From Pseudomonadota bacterium (lineage in GTDB: Bacteria > Myxococcota > Myxococcia > Myxococcales > Myxococcaceae): a stretch of 7,845 bases of DNA. Under the pieces are notes generated by a model that saw only the letters and a list, made by a program, of their open reading frames with translations, searched no databases and was not told where the DNA came from. The position numbers were made by a program, and so were the translations under genes. Where the stretch lies: assembly GCA_023424585.1 (NCBI GenBank), contig JAFADT010000845.1:1-7845 (forward strand). Direction: 5' to 3'. How positions within the stretch are numbered: the first letter of the stretch is position 1; every line of letters begins with the position of its first letter. This document shows positions 1 through 5,455 of the stretch, piece by piece.

Positions 1-165
1 GGGGACCACCGGGGCGGAGGGTGCCACCGGCGTGGGCCGGGGCGTGGGCCTCGGCGTGGGGGAGGGGGGGGCGGCCGAGGACGGAGTCACCGGGCCGGGC
101 GTCGAGCCCGGTCTCCGGATGACTTCGACTGCGGGGGCCACCCGCCGTGTCTTCCTGTCGTTCAC
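1..165 (-). CDS. Partial CDS, unrecognised Pro/Thr-rich protein (N-terminal part)
   Basis: An open frame runs from a GTG at 165 off the left edge of the window (55 codons seen). An in-frame TAA at 175-177 lies three codons upstream of that GTG, so no longer start exists. A second GTG at 141 (codon 9) has the better ribosome binding site, AGGAAG nine bases upstream, and may be the true start. The visible protein opens basic (MNDRKTRR), continues VAPAVEVIRRPG, then becomes Pro/Ser/Thr/Ala-rich with a PTPRPTPRPTP stretch, like a disordered linker before a domain outside the window. There is no signal peptide. Third codon positions are mostly G/C, as in the neighbouring genes. It follows the lipoprotein gene on the same strand after 43 nt, so it could be the end of that operon. 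I do not recognise the family. The frame depends on a run of eight C (eight G on the plus strand), a place where a sequencing error would matter. Confidence 0.45.
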   Translation of the reverse strand, partial: MNDRKTRRVAPAVEVIRRPGSTPGPVTPSSAAPPSPTPRPTPRPTPVAPSAPVVP

Positions 166-192
166 GGTTGTACGTTACCTGATGCGCGGGGT

Positions 193-206
193 CCGGGCAT
201 GCCCGG
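193..206 (-). terminator. Short palindrome after the lipoprotein gene
   Basis: CCGGGCATGCCCGG is a perfect 14-nt palindrome two bases beyond the lipoprotein stop codon. As RNA it can fold to a 5-bp stem with a CATG loop. No T-run follows on the minus strand, so it is at best a weak terminator or pause site. It could equally be a chance GC palindrome. Confidence 0.2.
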
Positions 207-208
207 GC

Positions 209-622
209 TCACGGCTGGGGGGATGCTGCAAAGTCCACCTTCCACCCGGACGGTTCCCTCACCATCCGGACCTCGCCCGACCTTCCCGCCGAGCGCACGA
301 CCACGGTCGCCACGTCGCCCTCCTGCCGAAGCAGCGAAACCTCCTGAACATCCGGTGGCACCGGGACATTCGCGAAGAACAGTGCGAGCGGCTCCGGCTT
401 CACCATGCCTCCCGACGCGTCGCTCACCTGCTGGGCCCGCGTCTTGAGCGCCTGCTGGGTCTGTTGTGACAGCCCCGCGTAGGCCTTGGGCAGCTCGCCG
501 CGCTGCACGTGTCGGTGGAACGTCTGGTAGGCCCCCACGGGGGTGTCCGGCTGGAGCCGGTTGCAGCCGCCCAGGGCGAGGAGGGCGAACAGCAGCCAGG
601 GCGTCATCGCGAGCGGGCGCAT
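209..622 (-). CDS. Small secreted lipoprotein, NTF2/DUF4878-like
   Basis: A 137-residue protein with a lipoprotein signal peptide: a short N-terminus, a hydrophobic stretch (residues 8-17) and the lipobox LGGC with the lipidated Cys at 20. Asn rather than Asp at +2 fits outer-membrane sorting by the E. coli rule, though myxobacterial sorting can differ. The mature part starts with a segment of the type 'P-Y-FH---RGE---AY--LS--T' and ends in a beta-rich half (VATVVVRSAGRSGEVRMV, then GWKVDF). This resembles the small cone-shaped NTF2-like/DUF4878 lipoproteins common in myxobacteria; that assignment is by pattern only. The ATG at 622 has GGAG five bases upstream, which favours it over the ATG at codon 6. 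It lies 50 nt after the cyclase gene on the same strand and may be co-transcribed with it. The function is unknown; a periplasmic ligand-binding or envelope role is a guess. Confidence 0.8.
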   Translation of the reverse strand: MRPLAMTPWLLFALLALGGCNRLQPDTPVGAYQTFHRHVQRGELPKAYAGLSQQTQQALKTRAQQVSDASGGMVKPEPLALFFANVPVPPDVQEVSLLRQEGDVATVVVRSAGRSGEVRMVREPSGWKVDFAASPQP

Positions 623-660
623 GGGGGCTCCGATTTAGGTCAAACCGCCGCCGTGGGGAA

Positions 661-678
661 GCGTGAGGTACGTCACGC
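661..678 (-). terminator. Hairpin straddling the cyclase stop codon
   Basis: GCGTGA and TCACGC form a perfect 6-bp stem around a 6-nt loop. The minus-strand stop codon (TGA, 673-675) is inside the upstream arm, and TTCCCC follows the downstream arm. The stem is short with only two T, so it would be a weak terminator or attenuator between the cyclase and lipoprotein genes. Confidence 0.25.
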
Positions 679-1692
679 CGCGTGCTGGTGGACGCGGTTG
701 CGCCCCGTCCCCTTGGCCGAATACAGGCTCGCGTCCGCCGCGCGCAGCAGGGCCTCCGTGCCCGGCAGGTCGTCCGCGGGCACCGTCGCCACGCCCAGGG
801 ACGCCGTCAGCCGCACCTCCTGCGACATTCCGTCCGGCGACTTCCACGTCAGCTCCAGCCGCTCGATGGCCTCGCGCACCCGCTCGCACGCCCGGAGCGC
901 GTCCTGGGGGGCCGCCTCCGGCAGGAGGGCGATGAACTCCTCGCCGCCGTAGCGGGCCAGCAGGTCCACCTCCCGCAGCGTCGCGCGCGCCGTCTGCGCC
1001 ACCGCGCGCAGGACCTCGTCCCCGAAAGGGTGGCCGAAGGTGTCGTTGATGCGCTTGAAGTGGTCGATGTCCAGCATCACCAGCGACAGGGGCGAGCGGT
1101 ACCTTCGCGAGCGCATGAACTCCTCGCTCAGCCGCTCCTCGAAGTAGCGCCGGTTGAACAGGCCGGTGAGGGCGTCCGTGCGGCTGAGCGCGAGCAGCTC
1201 CTGGCGGCGGCGGTCCAGCTCGCGGTTGGCCCACTCCAGCTCGCGGTTCTTCTCCAGGAGCGCGTCCTGCAACGCCTTGAGCCGCAGCATGGACTTCACG
1301 CGCGCGCCCAGCTCCAGCATGTCGAAGGGCTTCACCAGGTAGTCATCCGCGCCCAGCTCCAGCCCCTCCACCTTGCCCGCCGCCTGCCGGGCCGTCATCA
1401 GGATGACCGGGATGAAGCCGAAGCCGCCCTCGCCCGCGTTCGCCTTGACGATGCGGCACACCTCCACGCCGCCCAGGCCCGGCATCTCCACGTCCATCAC
1501 GATGAGGTCCGGCCTCCCCGCGCGGATGGCCGACAGCGCCTGCGCCCCGTCCAGCGCCTCCTTGAAGACGTAGCCGTGCGGGGCCAGGCCCTCGCGCACG
1601 TGGCGGATCTGCGCCGGATCATCATCCACGATGAGCACGGTGCGCCCGGAGAAGTCGTTCGCGGGGCCGCTTCGGCGCACGCCCTCCGGCAT
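673..1692 (-). CDS. Response regulator with GGDEF domain (probable diguanylate cyclase, PleD/WspR-like)
   Basis: Predicted to make c-di-GMP from two GTP under control of a phosphorelay. With the start used here it has 339 residues. An N-terminal REC domain (about 17-137) has the acidic pair D23/D24, phospho-acceptor D67 in VMDVEMPG, T100 and K121 in the KPF motif. A charged helix (about 139-168, EKNRELEWANRELDRRRQEL) looks like the coiled-coil signalling linker. The GGDEF domain (170-339) opens with RTDALTGLFNRRYF, has metal/substrate residues D210, N216 and D225, and an active-site GGEEF at 249-253. RxxD (R240-D243) lies exactly five residues before GGEEF, so the product-inhibition I-site is intact. 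All this indicates an active, feedback-inhibited enzyme. I chose ATG 1692 because AAAGGAAA lies just upstream. ATG 1716 and TTG 1734 are in-frame alternatives without a convincing ribosome site. No cognate histidine kinase is in the window. It sits two genes from pilB, whose product has c-di-GMP-binding motifs. Confidence 0.92.
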   Translation of the reverse strand: MPEGVRRSGPANDFSGRTVLIVDDDPAQIRHVREGLAPHGYVFKEALDGAQALSAIRAGRPDLIVMDVEMPGLGGVEVCRIVKANAGEGGFGFIPVILMTARQAAGKVEGLELGADDYLVKPFDMLELGARVKSMLRLKALQDALLEKNRELEWANRELDRRRQELLALSRTDALTGLFNRRYFEERLSEEFMRSRRYRSPLSLVMLDIDHFKRINDTFGHPFGDEVLRAVAQTARATLREVDLLARYGGEEFIALLPEAAPQDALRACERVREAIERLELTWKSPDGMSQEVRLTASLGVATVPADDLPGTEALLRAADASLYSAKGTGRNRVHQHAA

Positions 1693-1695
1693 CCG

Positions 1696-1703
1696 TTTCC
1701 TTT
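1696..1703 (-). promoter_or_regulatory. Ribosome binding site deciding the cyclase start
   Basis: AAAGGAAA on the minus strand lies three bases (five or six from the GGA core) before the ATG at 1692. It is an A-rich patch in otherwise very GC-rich DNA and supports the shorter of three possible in-frame starts. Confidence 0.5.
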
Positions 1704-1820
1704 CGGCTTCCGGCATGTGGCGCCCACCCCCCAACAGGATGCGGTCGTGGCCAACGTCACGAGTGTCCCCCGGCGCGGGGACCTCATGGGTGGATTCTCC
1801 TCCGGGTGAGGGGCGCTGCC

Positions 1821-1840
1821 AAGGGCCCTCTCGGGCCCCG
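1821..1840 (-). terminator. Hairpin downstream of trmB
   Basis: GGGCCC, a GAGA tetraloop (GNRA type) and GGGCCC form a perfect 6-bp stem on the minus strand, extendable by one G-U pair and followed by only two T. It lies 31 nt after the trmB stop, between trmB and the cyclase gene. It could end the trmB transcript, but the missing U-tract keeps the call tentative. A second dyad (CGCGCC at 1862-1867, GGCGCG at 1875-1880) surrounds the trmB stop codon itself. Confidence 0.4.
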
Positions 1841-1870
1841 ACGTCCAGGGCCTGACACGCGCGCGCCGGA

Positions 1871-2491
1871 CTACGGCGCGGGTTTCACCAGGCGTGCGCG
1901 GTAGACGGGTTCACCTGACGCCAGGTAGCGCCGCTCGCGGGTGGAGGGCACCTCCTCCGGGTCGTACGGGTGGAACACGCCCGCGCCCAGCGGGTTGTGG
2001 AAGCCCGCCGCCTCCAGGATGCCCAGCATGGCCACCGCGCGGTCCTGCACGTCGGTGCGCATGTCGAAGCGGCCGCCGGGCTTGAGCAGCCCCAGCATCA
2101 CCTTCGCGAACTCCGGCTGCACGACCGCCCGCTTGGCGTGCGAGCGCTTCCACCACGGGTCGGGGAACTGCAGGTGGATGACGTCCAGCGACCCGGGCGC
2201 GAAGATGCGCGGCACCACGAAGCGCGCATCGGACTCGATGACGCGCAGGTTCTTCATGCCCGCCTTGTCCGCGCGCGCCTGCGTGTCGCGCGCGTACTTC
2301 TTGCGCCACTCGAAGGCCACGAAGCGCACGCCCGGGTTCCTGCGGCAGTACTCCAGCGCGTGCCCGCCCGCCCCGGAGCCGATCTCCAGCTCCAGCGGCC
2401 CCGTGAAGCCGAACTCCGCGTCCCAGTCCGGGGGCGCATCCAGGGGGACGAACTTGAGGCCGACCGGATCAGGGAGCAGGGCTGGGCGCAT
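1871..2491 (-). CDS. trmB: tRNA (guanine-N7-)-methyltransferase TrmB
   Basis: Uses S-adenosylmethionine to methylate N7 of guanosine 46 in the variable loop of tRNAs, in the cytoplasm. The 206-residue length is normal for the family. The Rossmann SAM loop is EIGSGAGGHALEY (36-48), slightly unlike the common E-I-G-F-G-x-G form. The second-strand acidic residue is E61 in FEWRKKYA, and S87-D88 follows in VIESDA. The diagnostic motif LQFPDPWWKRSHAKRAVV (107-124) holds the catalytic-region Asp D111 and the basic KRxHxKR patch. The C-terminal T-x-x-E-R-R-Y signature is STRERRY (183-189). An in-frame TAG seven codons upstream with no other start between fixes the ATG at 2491, although its Shine-Dalgarno sequence is poor. 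It diverges from ribF across 80 nt. It is a housekeeping gene with no evident functional tie to the pil genes. Confidence 0.95.
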   Translation of the reverse strand: MRPALLPDPVGLKFVPLDAPPDWDAEFGFTGPLELEIGSGAGGHALEYCRRNPGVRFVAFEWRKKYARDTQARADKAGMKNLRVIESDARFVVPRIFAPGSLDVIHLQFPDPWWKRSHAKRAVVQPEFAKVMLGLLKPGGRFDMRTDVQDRAVAMLGILEAAGFHNPLGAGVFHPYDPEEVPSTRERRYLASGEPVYRARLVKPAP

Positions 2492-2571
2492 GGCGGGAGC
2501 GGGGCGCCTCTAACCATGGAGCCGCGTGGGTTGGCCAGGGCAAAAGCGCGCGGGGTGCTATACGGAGGGGC
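2492..2571. promoter_or_regulatory. Divergent trmB/ribF intergenic region
   Basis: This 80-nt gap must carry the start signals of both divergent genes unless they are transcribed from farther away. It holds a small AT-rich patch (GGCAAAAGCG), the ribF ribosome site GGAGGGG just before ATG 2572, and the sequence TGCTATAC at 2556-2563, which resembles an extended -10. That element is too close to the ribF start for a normal leader. I see no convincing paired -35/-10 boxes for either gene. Confidence 0.3.
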
Positions 2572-3498
2572 ATGAAGGTCTTCCAGTCCGTGACCGAGGC
2601 GGGCCGCCAGCTCCAGGGGCAGGCCCTCGCGCTGGGCAACTTCGACGGCGTGCACGTGGGCCACCAGGCCCTCTTCGCCGAGGCGCTGCGCCACGCCCCC
2701 GCGAACGCGCTCACCTTCCAGCCCCACCCGGGCAAGGTGCTCCAGCCGGACCTGGCGCCCAAGCTCATCACCCTCCTGCCGCGCAAGCTGGAGCTGCTCT
2801 CCGAGTGCGGCCTGTCCCACGTGGTGGTGCAGTCCTTCACCCGCGACTACGCGCGCAACTCGCCGGGGGACTTCGAGGCCGCCCTCTTCGACGGCCTGGG
2901 CGTGGGGCACGTCGTCGTGGGCAGCGACTACACCTACGGCGCCCAGCGCGCCGGCACCGTCGCCACGCTGCGCGACGCCGCGGCGAAGCGGGGCGCCCGG
3001 GTGCACGTGGTGCAGGCGGTGAACGTGGACGGCGTCGTCGCGTCCTCGTCGCGGATCCGCGAGTACATCCTGGAGGGCCGGGTGGGCGCCGCCCGGCGCC
3101 TGCTCGGCCGCCCGTTCGACCTGGACGGCACGGTGGTGTCCGGCGCGGGCCGGGGGCGCACCATCGGCTTCCCCACCGCCAACGTGGACACGCAGAACGA
3201 GCTGCGGCCCGCGCCCGGCGTGTACGCCATCCGCGTGCGCCTCCTGTCCGAGGCGGACGGGCCGTGGCGCCCGGGGGCGGCCAACATCGGCGTGAAGCCC
3301 ACCTTTGGTGGCACGGAGGTCACCATCGAGGCGCACCTGCTGGACTTCACGGGCGACCTCTACGGAGAGGAGCTGCGGGTGCAGTTCCTGGAGCGGCTGC
3401 GGCCCGAGCAGCGCTTCGGCTCCGCCGCCGAACTGGTGGGTCAAATCAAACGCGACGTGGAGGCCGCCCGCACCGTGGTGGCGCGCGGCGACGGGTAG
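2572..3498 (+). CDS. ribF: Bifunctional riboflavin kinase / FAD synthetase RibF
   Basis: Phosphorylates riboflavin to FMN and then adenylylates FMN to FAD, in the cytoplasm. Its 308 residues are typical for the bacterial two-domain enzyme. The N-terminal FAD synthetase domain (about 15-170) shows LGNFDGVHVGH (21-31) with the nucleotidyltransferase HxGH (28-31), FQPHP (49-53), GSDYTYGAQRAG (117-128) and the SSSRIR loop (158-163). The C-terminal kinase domain (about 180-305) shows GRGRTIGFPTAN (193-204), whose PTAN motif binds ATP and metal, PAPGVYAI, the NIGVKPTFGG segment, EAHLLDFTGDLYGEEL with the family's conserved acidic residue, and the closing FLERLRPEQRF. All key motifs are present, so both activities are expected. 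ATG 2572 has GGAGGGG directly upstream. A strong hairpin follows the stop by three bases, so ribF is probably not part of the pil operon. Confidence 0.96.
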   Translation: MKVFQSVTEAGRQLQGQALALGNFDGVHVGHQALFAEALRHAPANALTFQPHPGKVLQPDLAPKLITLLPRKLELLSECGLSHVVVQSFTRDYARNSPGDFEAALFDGLGVGHVVVGSDYTYGAQRAGTVATLRDAAAKRGARVHVVQAVNVDGVVASSSRIREYILEGRVGAARRLLGRPFDLDGTVVSGAGRGRTIGFPTANVDTQNELRPAPGVYAIRVRLLSEADGPWRPGAANIGVKPTFGGTEVTIEAHLLDFTGDLYGEELRVQFLERLRPEQRFGSAAELVGQIKRDVEAARTVVARGDG

Positions 3499-3501
3499 GG
3501 C

Positions 3502-3531
3502 CCGGCGCGCCCTCCGGAGAGGGGGCGCCGG
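3502..3531 (+). terminator. Strong hairpin after ribF
   Basis: The arms 3502-3514 and 3519-3531 pair at 12 of 13 positions (one G-G mismatch at 3509/3524) around a CGGA tetraloop, starting three bases past the ribF stop. No T-run follows, so it is not a textbook intrinsic terminator, but the position and stability fit a transcript end or 3'-end stabiliser. It separates ribF from the pilB promoter. Confidence 0.5.
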
Positions 3532-3557
3532 TCAGCGAGGGAGCACGCGAGGGCGCC

Positions 3558-3587
3558 TTGACAGGCCGCGCGTCGGTTTCCTCTAAT
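3558..3587 (+). promoter_or_regulatory. Sigma70-type promoter for pilB(TC)
   Basis: A perfect -35 TTGACA (3558-3563) is followed by an 18-nt spacer and a -10 TCTAAT (3582-3587), matching TATAAT at five of six positions. Such a match is conspicuous in DNA this GC-rich. Transcription would start near 3592-3596, giving a leader of about 115 nt before pilB ATG 3709. It lies downstream of the ribF hairpin, so it most likely drives pilB-pilT-pilC constitutively (housekeeping sigma). I saw no sigma54-type GG-N10-GC element here. Confidence 0.7.
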
Positions 3588-3599
3588 CCGGGAGGATCC

Positions 3600-3728
3600 G
3601 TGCCAGGGCTTCAGGCCCCTGCCGCACGGCTTCCAGTTCCCCCGCGGGTCCCGCTGACAGCCGGGGCTCTAGCTGTTCCCTCCTCACGCTCAAAGAGGCA
3701 TCCCAGAAATGTCCGGTCGACTCGGTGA
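3600..3728 (+). CDS. Possible 42-codon upstream ORF overlapping the pilB start
   Basis: A GTG at 3600 preceded by GGGAGG (3590-3595) opens a 42-codon frame (MPGLQAPAARLPVPPRVPL...) that ends at TGA 3726-3728, overlapping pilB by 20 nt in another frame. If translated it could couple or compete with pilB translation. Against this, the predicted transcription start (about 3592-3596) falls within the ribosome site, so mRNA from that promoter may lack it. The peptide has no recognisable domain. Recorded because of the strong Shine-Dalgarno match; likely a chance ORF. Confidence 0.15.
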   Translation: MPGLQAPAARLPVPPRVPLTAGALAVPSSRSKRHPRNVRSTR

Positions 3729-5409
3729 ATTGCTGGTGCGCGAGAACCTCATCTCCGTCCAGCAACTCCGCAAGGCGCAGGAGGAGCAGCAGAAGAGCGG
3801 CGCGCGCATCGGCACGGCGCTCATCAAGACGGGCGCCATCGAGGAGTCGAAGCTCACCGACTTCCTGTCCAAGCAGTACGGCGTCCCGGCCATCAACCTG
3901 AAGGACTTCGACATTGATCCGGACATCATCAAGCTCGTGCCCAAGGAAGTGGCCGAGAAGCACCTGGTGATCCCGGTCAACCGCGCGGGCCCGTCCCTCA
4001 TCGTGGCCATGTGCGACCCGTCCAACATCTTCGCGGTGGACGACCTGAAGTTCCTCACCGGCTACAACATCGAAGCCGTCGTCGCGTCGGAGATCTCCAT
4101 CCGCGAGTCCATCGAGCGCTACTACGCGGAGAAGGGCCCCTCGCTGGAGGACATCGTCGGCGACGTGGGGGACGACATCGAGGTCGCCAAGGAGGAGCAG
4201 GAGAACCTGGATGAGATGGCCAAGGCCGCGGACGACGCGCCCGTGGTCAAGCTGGTGAACCTCATCCTCATGGACGCCATCAAGAAGCGCGCGTCCGACA
4301 TCCACATCGAGCCGTACGAGAAGGACTTCCGGGTCCGCTTCCGCATCGACGGCGTGATGTACGAGGTGATGCGCCCGCCCATGAAGCTGCGCAACGCCAT
4401 CACCAGCCGTCTGAAGATCATGGCGTCGCTGGACATCTCCGAGCGGCGCCTGCCGCAGGACGGCCGCATCAAGATCAAGATCGGCGGCGGCAAGGAGATG
4501 GACTTCCGCGTGAGCGTGTGCCCCACGCTCTTCGGCGAGAAGGTCGTCATGCGCTTGCTCGACAAGAGCAACCTGCAGCTGGACATGACGAAGCTGGGCT
4601 TCGACGCCGAGCCCCTGGCCTGGTTCAAGGAGGCCATCGACCGGCCCTACGGCATGGTGCTGGTGACGGGCCCCACGGGCTCCGGCAAGACGACGACGCT
4701 GTACTCCGCGCTCTCCAGCCTCAACGACGTGGGCACCAACATCTGCACCGCGGAGGACCCGGTCGAGTTCAACTTCGCCGGCATCAACCAGGTGCAGATG
4801 CACGACGACATCGGCCTGAACTTCGCGGCCGCCCTGCGCTCCTTCCTCCGCCAGGACCCCGACATCATCATGATCGGTGAGATCCGCGACTTCGAGACGG
4901 CGGAGATCGGCGTGAAGGCGGCGCTCACCGGCCACCTGGTGCTCTCCACGCTGCACACCAACGACGCCCCGGGCACGGTCAGCCGCCTGCTCAACATGGG
5001 CATCGAGCCGTTCCTCGTGACGGCGTCGCTCAACCTCATCCTCGCCCAGCGTCTGGCGCGCCGCCTGTGCCCGGCCTGCAAGCGCCCCGCGGAGAAGGTG
5101 GACGAGCAGGCCCTCATCGACGCGGGCATCCCGCCGGACAGGATGGGCACCTTCACCATGTACGAGAAGGTCGGCTGCCGCGACTGCAACGACCGCGGCT
5201 ACCGCGGCCGCGTGGCCATCTATGAGGTCATGCCCTTCTGGGATGGCCTCAAGGAGCTGGTCATCAACGGCGCCTCCGCCGCGGAGCTCAAGCAGGAGGC
5301 CATCCGCCTGGGCATGAGCAGCCTGCGCATGAGCGCGCTCAAGAAGCTCATGGACGGCATGACCACCCTGGAAGAGGTCGTGGGCAACACCGCGCCGGAC
5401 CGCTTCTAG
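3709..5409 (+). CDS. pilB: Type IV pilus extension ATPase PilB
   Basis: Hexameric cytoplasmic ATPase that powers assembly of pilin into the pilus through the platform protein PilC. At 566 residues it has the usual PilB length. The N-terminal MshEN region has two 24-residue c-di-GMP-binding type motifs, R4-Q27 and R33-Q56, separated by five residues. The first has Asn13 where the motif usually has Gly. The central N2 domain has SDIHIEPYE (196-204) and the arginine-rich FRVRFRIDG (207-215). The motor core has Walker A GPTGSGKT (321-328, K327), the Asp box TAEDPVE (347-353), Walker B DIIMIGEIRD with catalytic E391, and the His box TGHLVLSTLHTND (H409, H416). Cysteines C454, C457, C490 and C493 form the tetracysteine zinc site of PilB/GspE ATPases, absent from PilT. 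ATG 3709 has AAAGAGG ten bases upstream. It is first in the pilB-pilT-pilC cluster, behind its own promoter. Confidence 0.98.
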   Translation: MSGRLGELLVRENLISVQQLRKAQEEQQKSGARIGTALIKTGAIEESKLTDFLSKQYGVPAINLKDFDIDPDIIKLVPKEVAEKHLVIPVNRAGPSLIVAMCDPSNIFAVDDLKFLTGYNIEAVVASEISIRESIERYYAEKGPSLEDIVGDVGDDIEVAKEEQENLDEMAKAADDAPVVKLVNLILMDAIKKRASDIHIEPYEKDFRVRFRIDGVMYEVMRPPMKLRNAITSRLKIMASLDISERRLPQDGRIKIKIGGGKEMDFRVSVCPTLFGEKVVMRLLDKSNLQLDMTKLGFDAEPLAWFKEAIDRPYGMVLVTGPTGSGKTTTLYSALSSLNDVGTNICTAEDPVEFNFAGINQVQMHDDIGLNFAAALRSFLRQDPDIIMIGEIRDFETAEIGVKAALTGHLVLSTLHTNDAPGTVSRLLNMGIEPFLVTASLNLILAQRLARRLCPACKRPAEKVDEQALIDAGIPPDRMGTFTMYEKVGCRDCNDRGYRGRVAIYEVMPFWDGLKELVINGASAAELKQEAIRLGMSSLRMSALKKLMDGMTTLEEVVGNTAPDRF

Positions 5410-5439
5410 TCACCCCCTTCCTCCACCCCACCTCTCCCC
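5410..5439 (+). other. C-rich, G-free tract between pilB and pilT
   Basis: These 30 nt, starting right after the pilB stop codon, contain no G and 21 C, which is very unusual in this GC-rich strand. C-rich, G-poor, unstructured RNA is what Rho prefers to load on, so a partial Rho-dependent drop between pilB and pilT is possible. The tract is shorter than a classic rut site. It could also simply keep the pilT ribosome site (AGGA, 5443-5446) unstructured. Confidence 0.35.
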
Positions 5440-5455
5440 GACAGGACACGCATCC

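Noticed and set aside
32..469. Plus-strand ORF of 145 codons
   Set aside because: Antisense to the lipoprotein gene and the partial left-edge gene; Arg/His/Gly-rich composition typical of a shadow frame in GC-rich DNA.
682..1809. Plus-strand ORF of 375 codons
   Set aside because: Antisense to the well-supported REC-GGDEF gene; its composition (Arg, Gln, His, Leu) is that of the mirror frame and shows no domain.
2531..2564. Possible ribF promoter: TTGGCC and TATACG with upstream TG
   Set aside because: The spacer is 22 nt and transcription would start at the ribF ATG, so the pairing does not make a credible promoter.
2526..3728. Plus-strand ORF of 400 codons covering ribF
   Set aside because: Off-frame shadow of ribF, almost entirely Arg/Gly/Ala/Pro. 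Only its last 42 codons (from GTG 3600) were kept, as a low-confidence upstream ORF.
3583..4956. Minus-strand ORF of 457 codons opposite pilB
   Set aside because: Antisense shadow of pilB. The Val/Leu/His/Asp-rich composition is the usual reverse-complement artefact.
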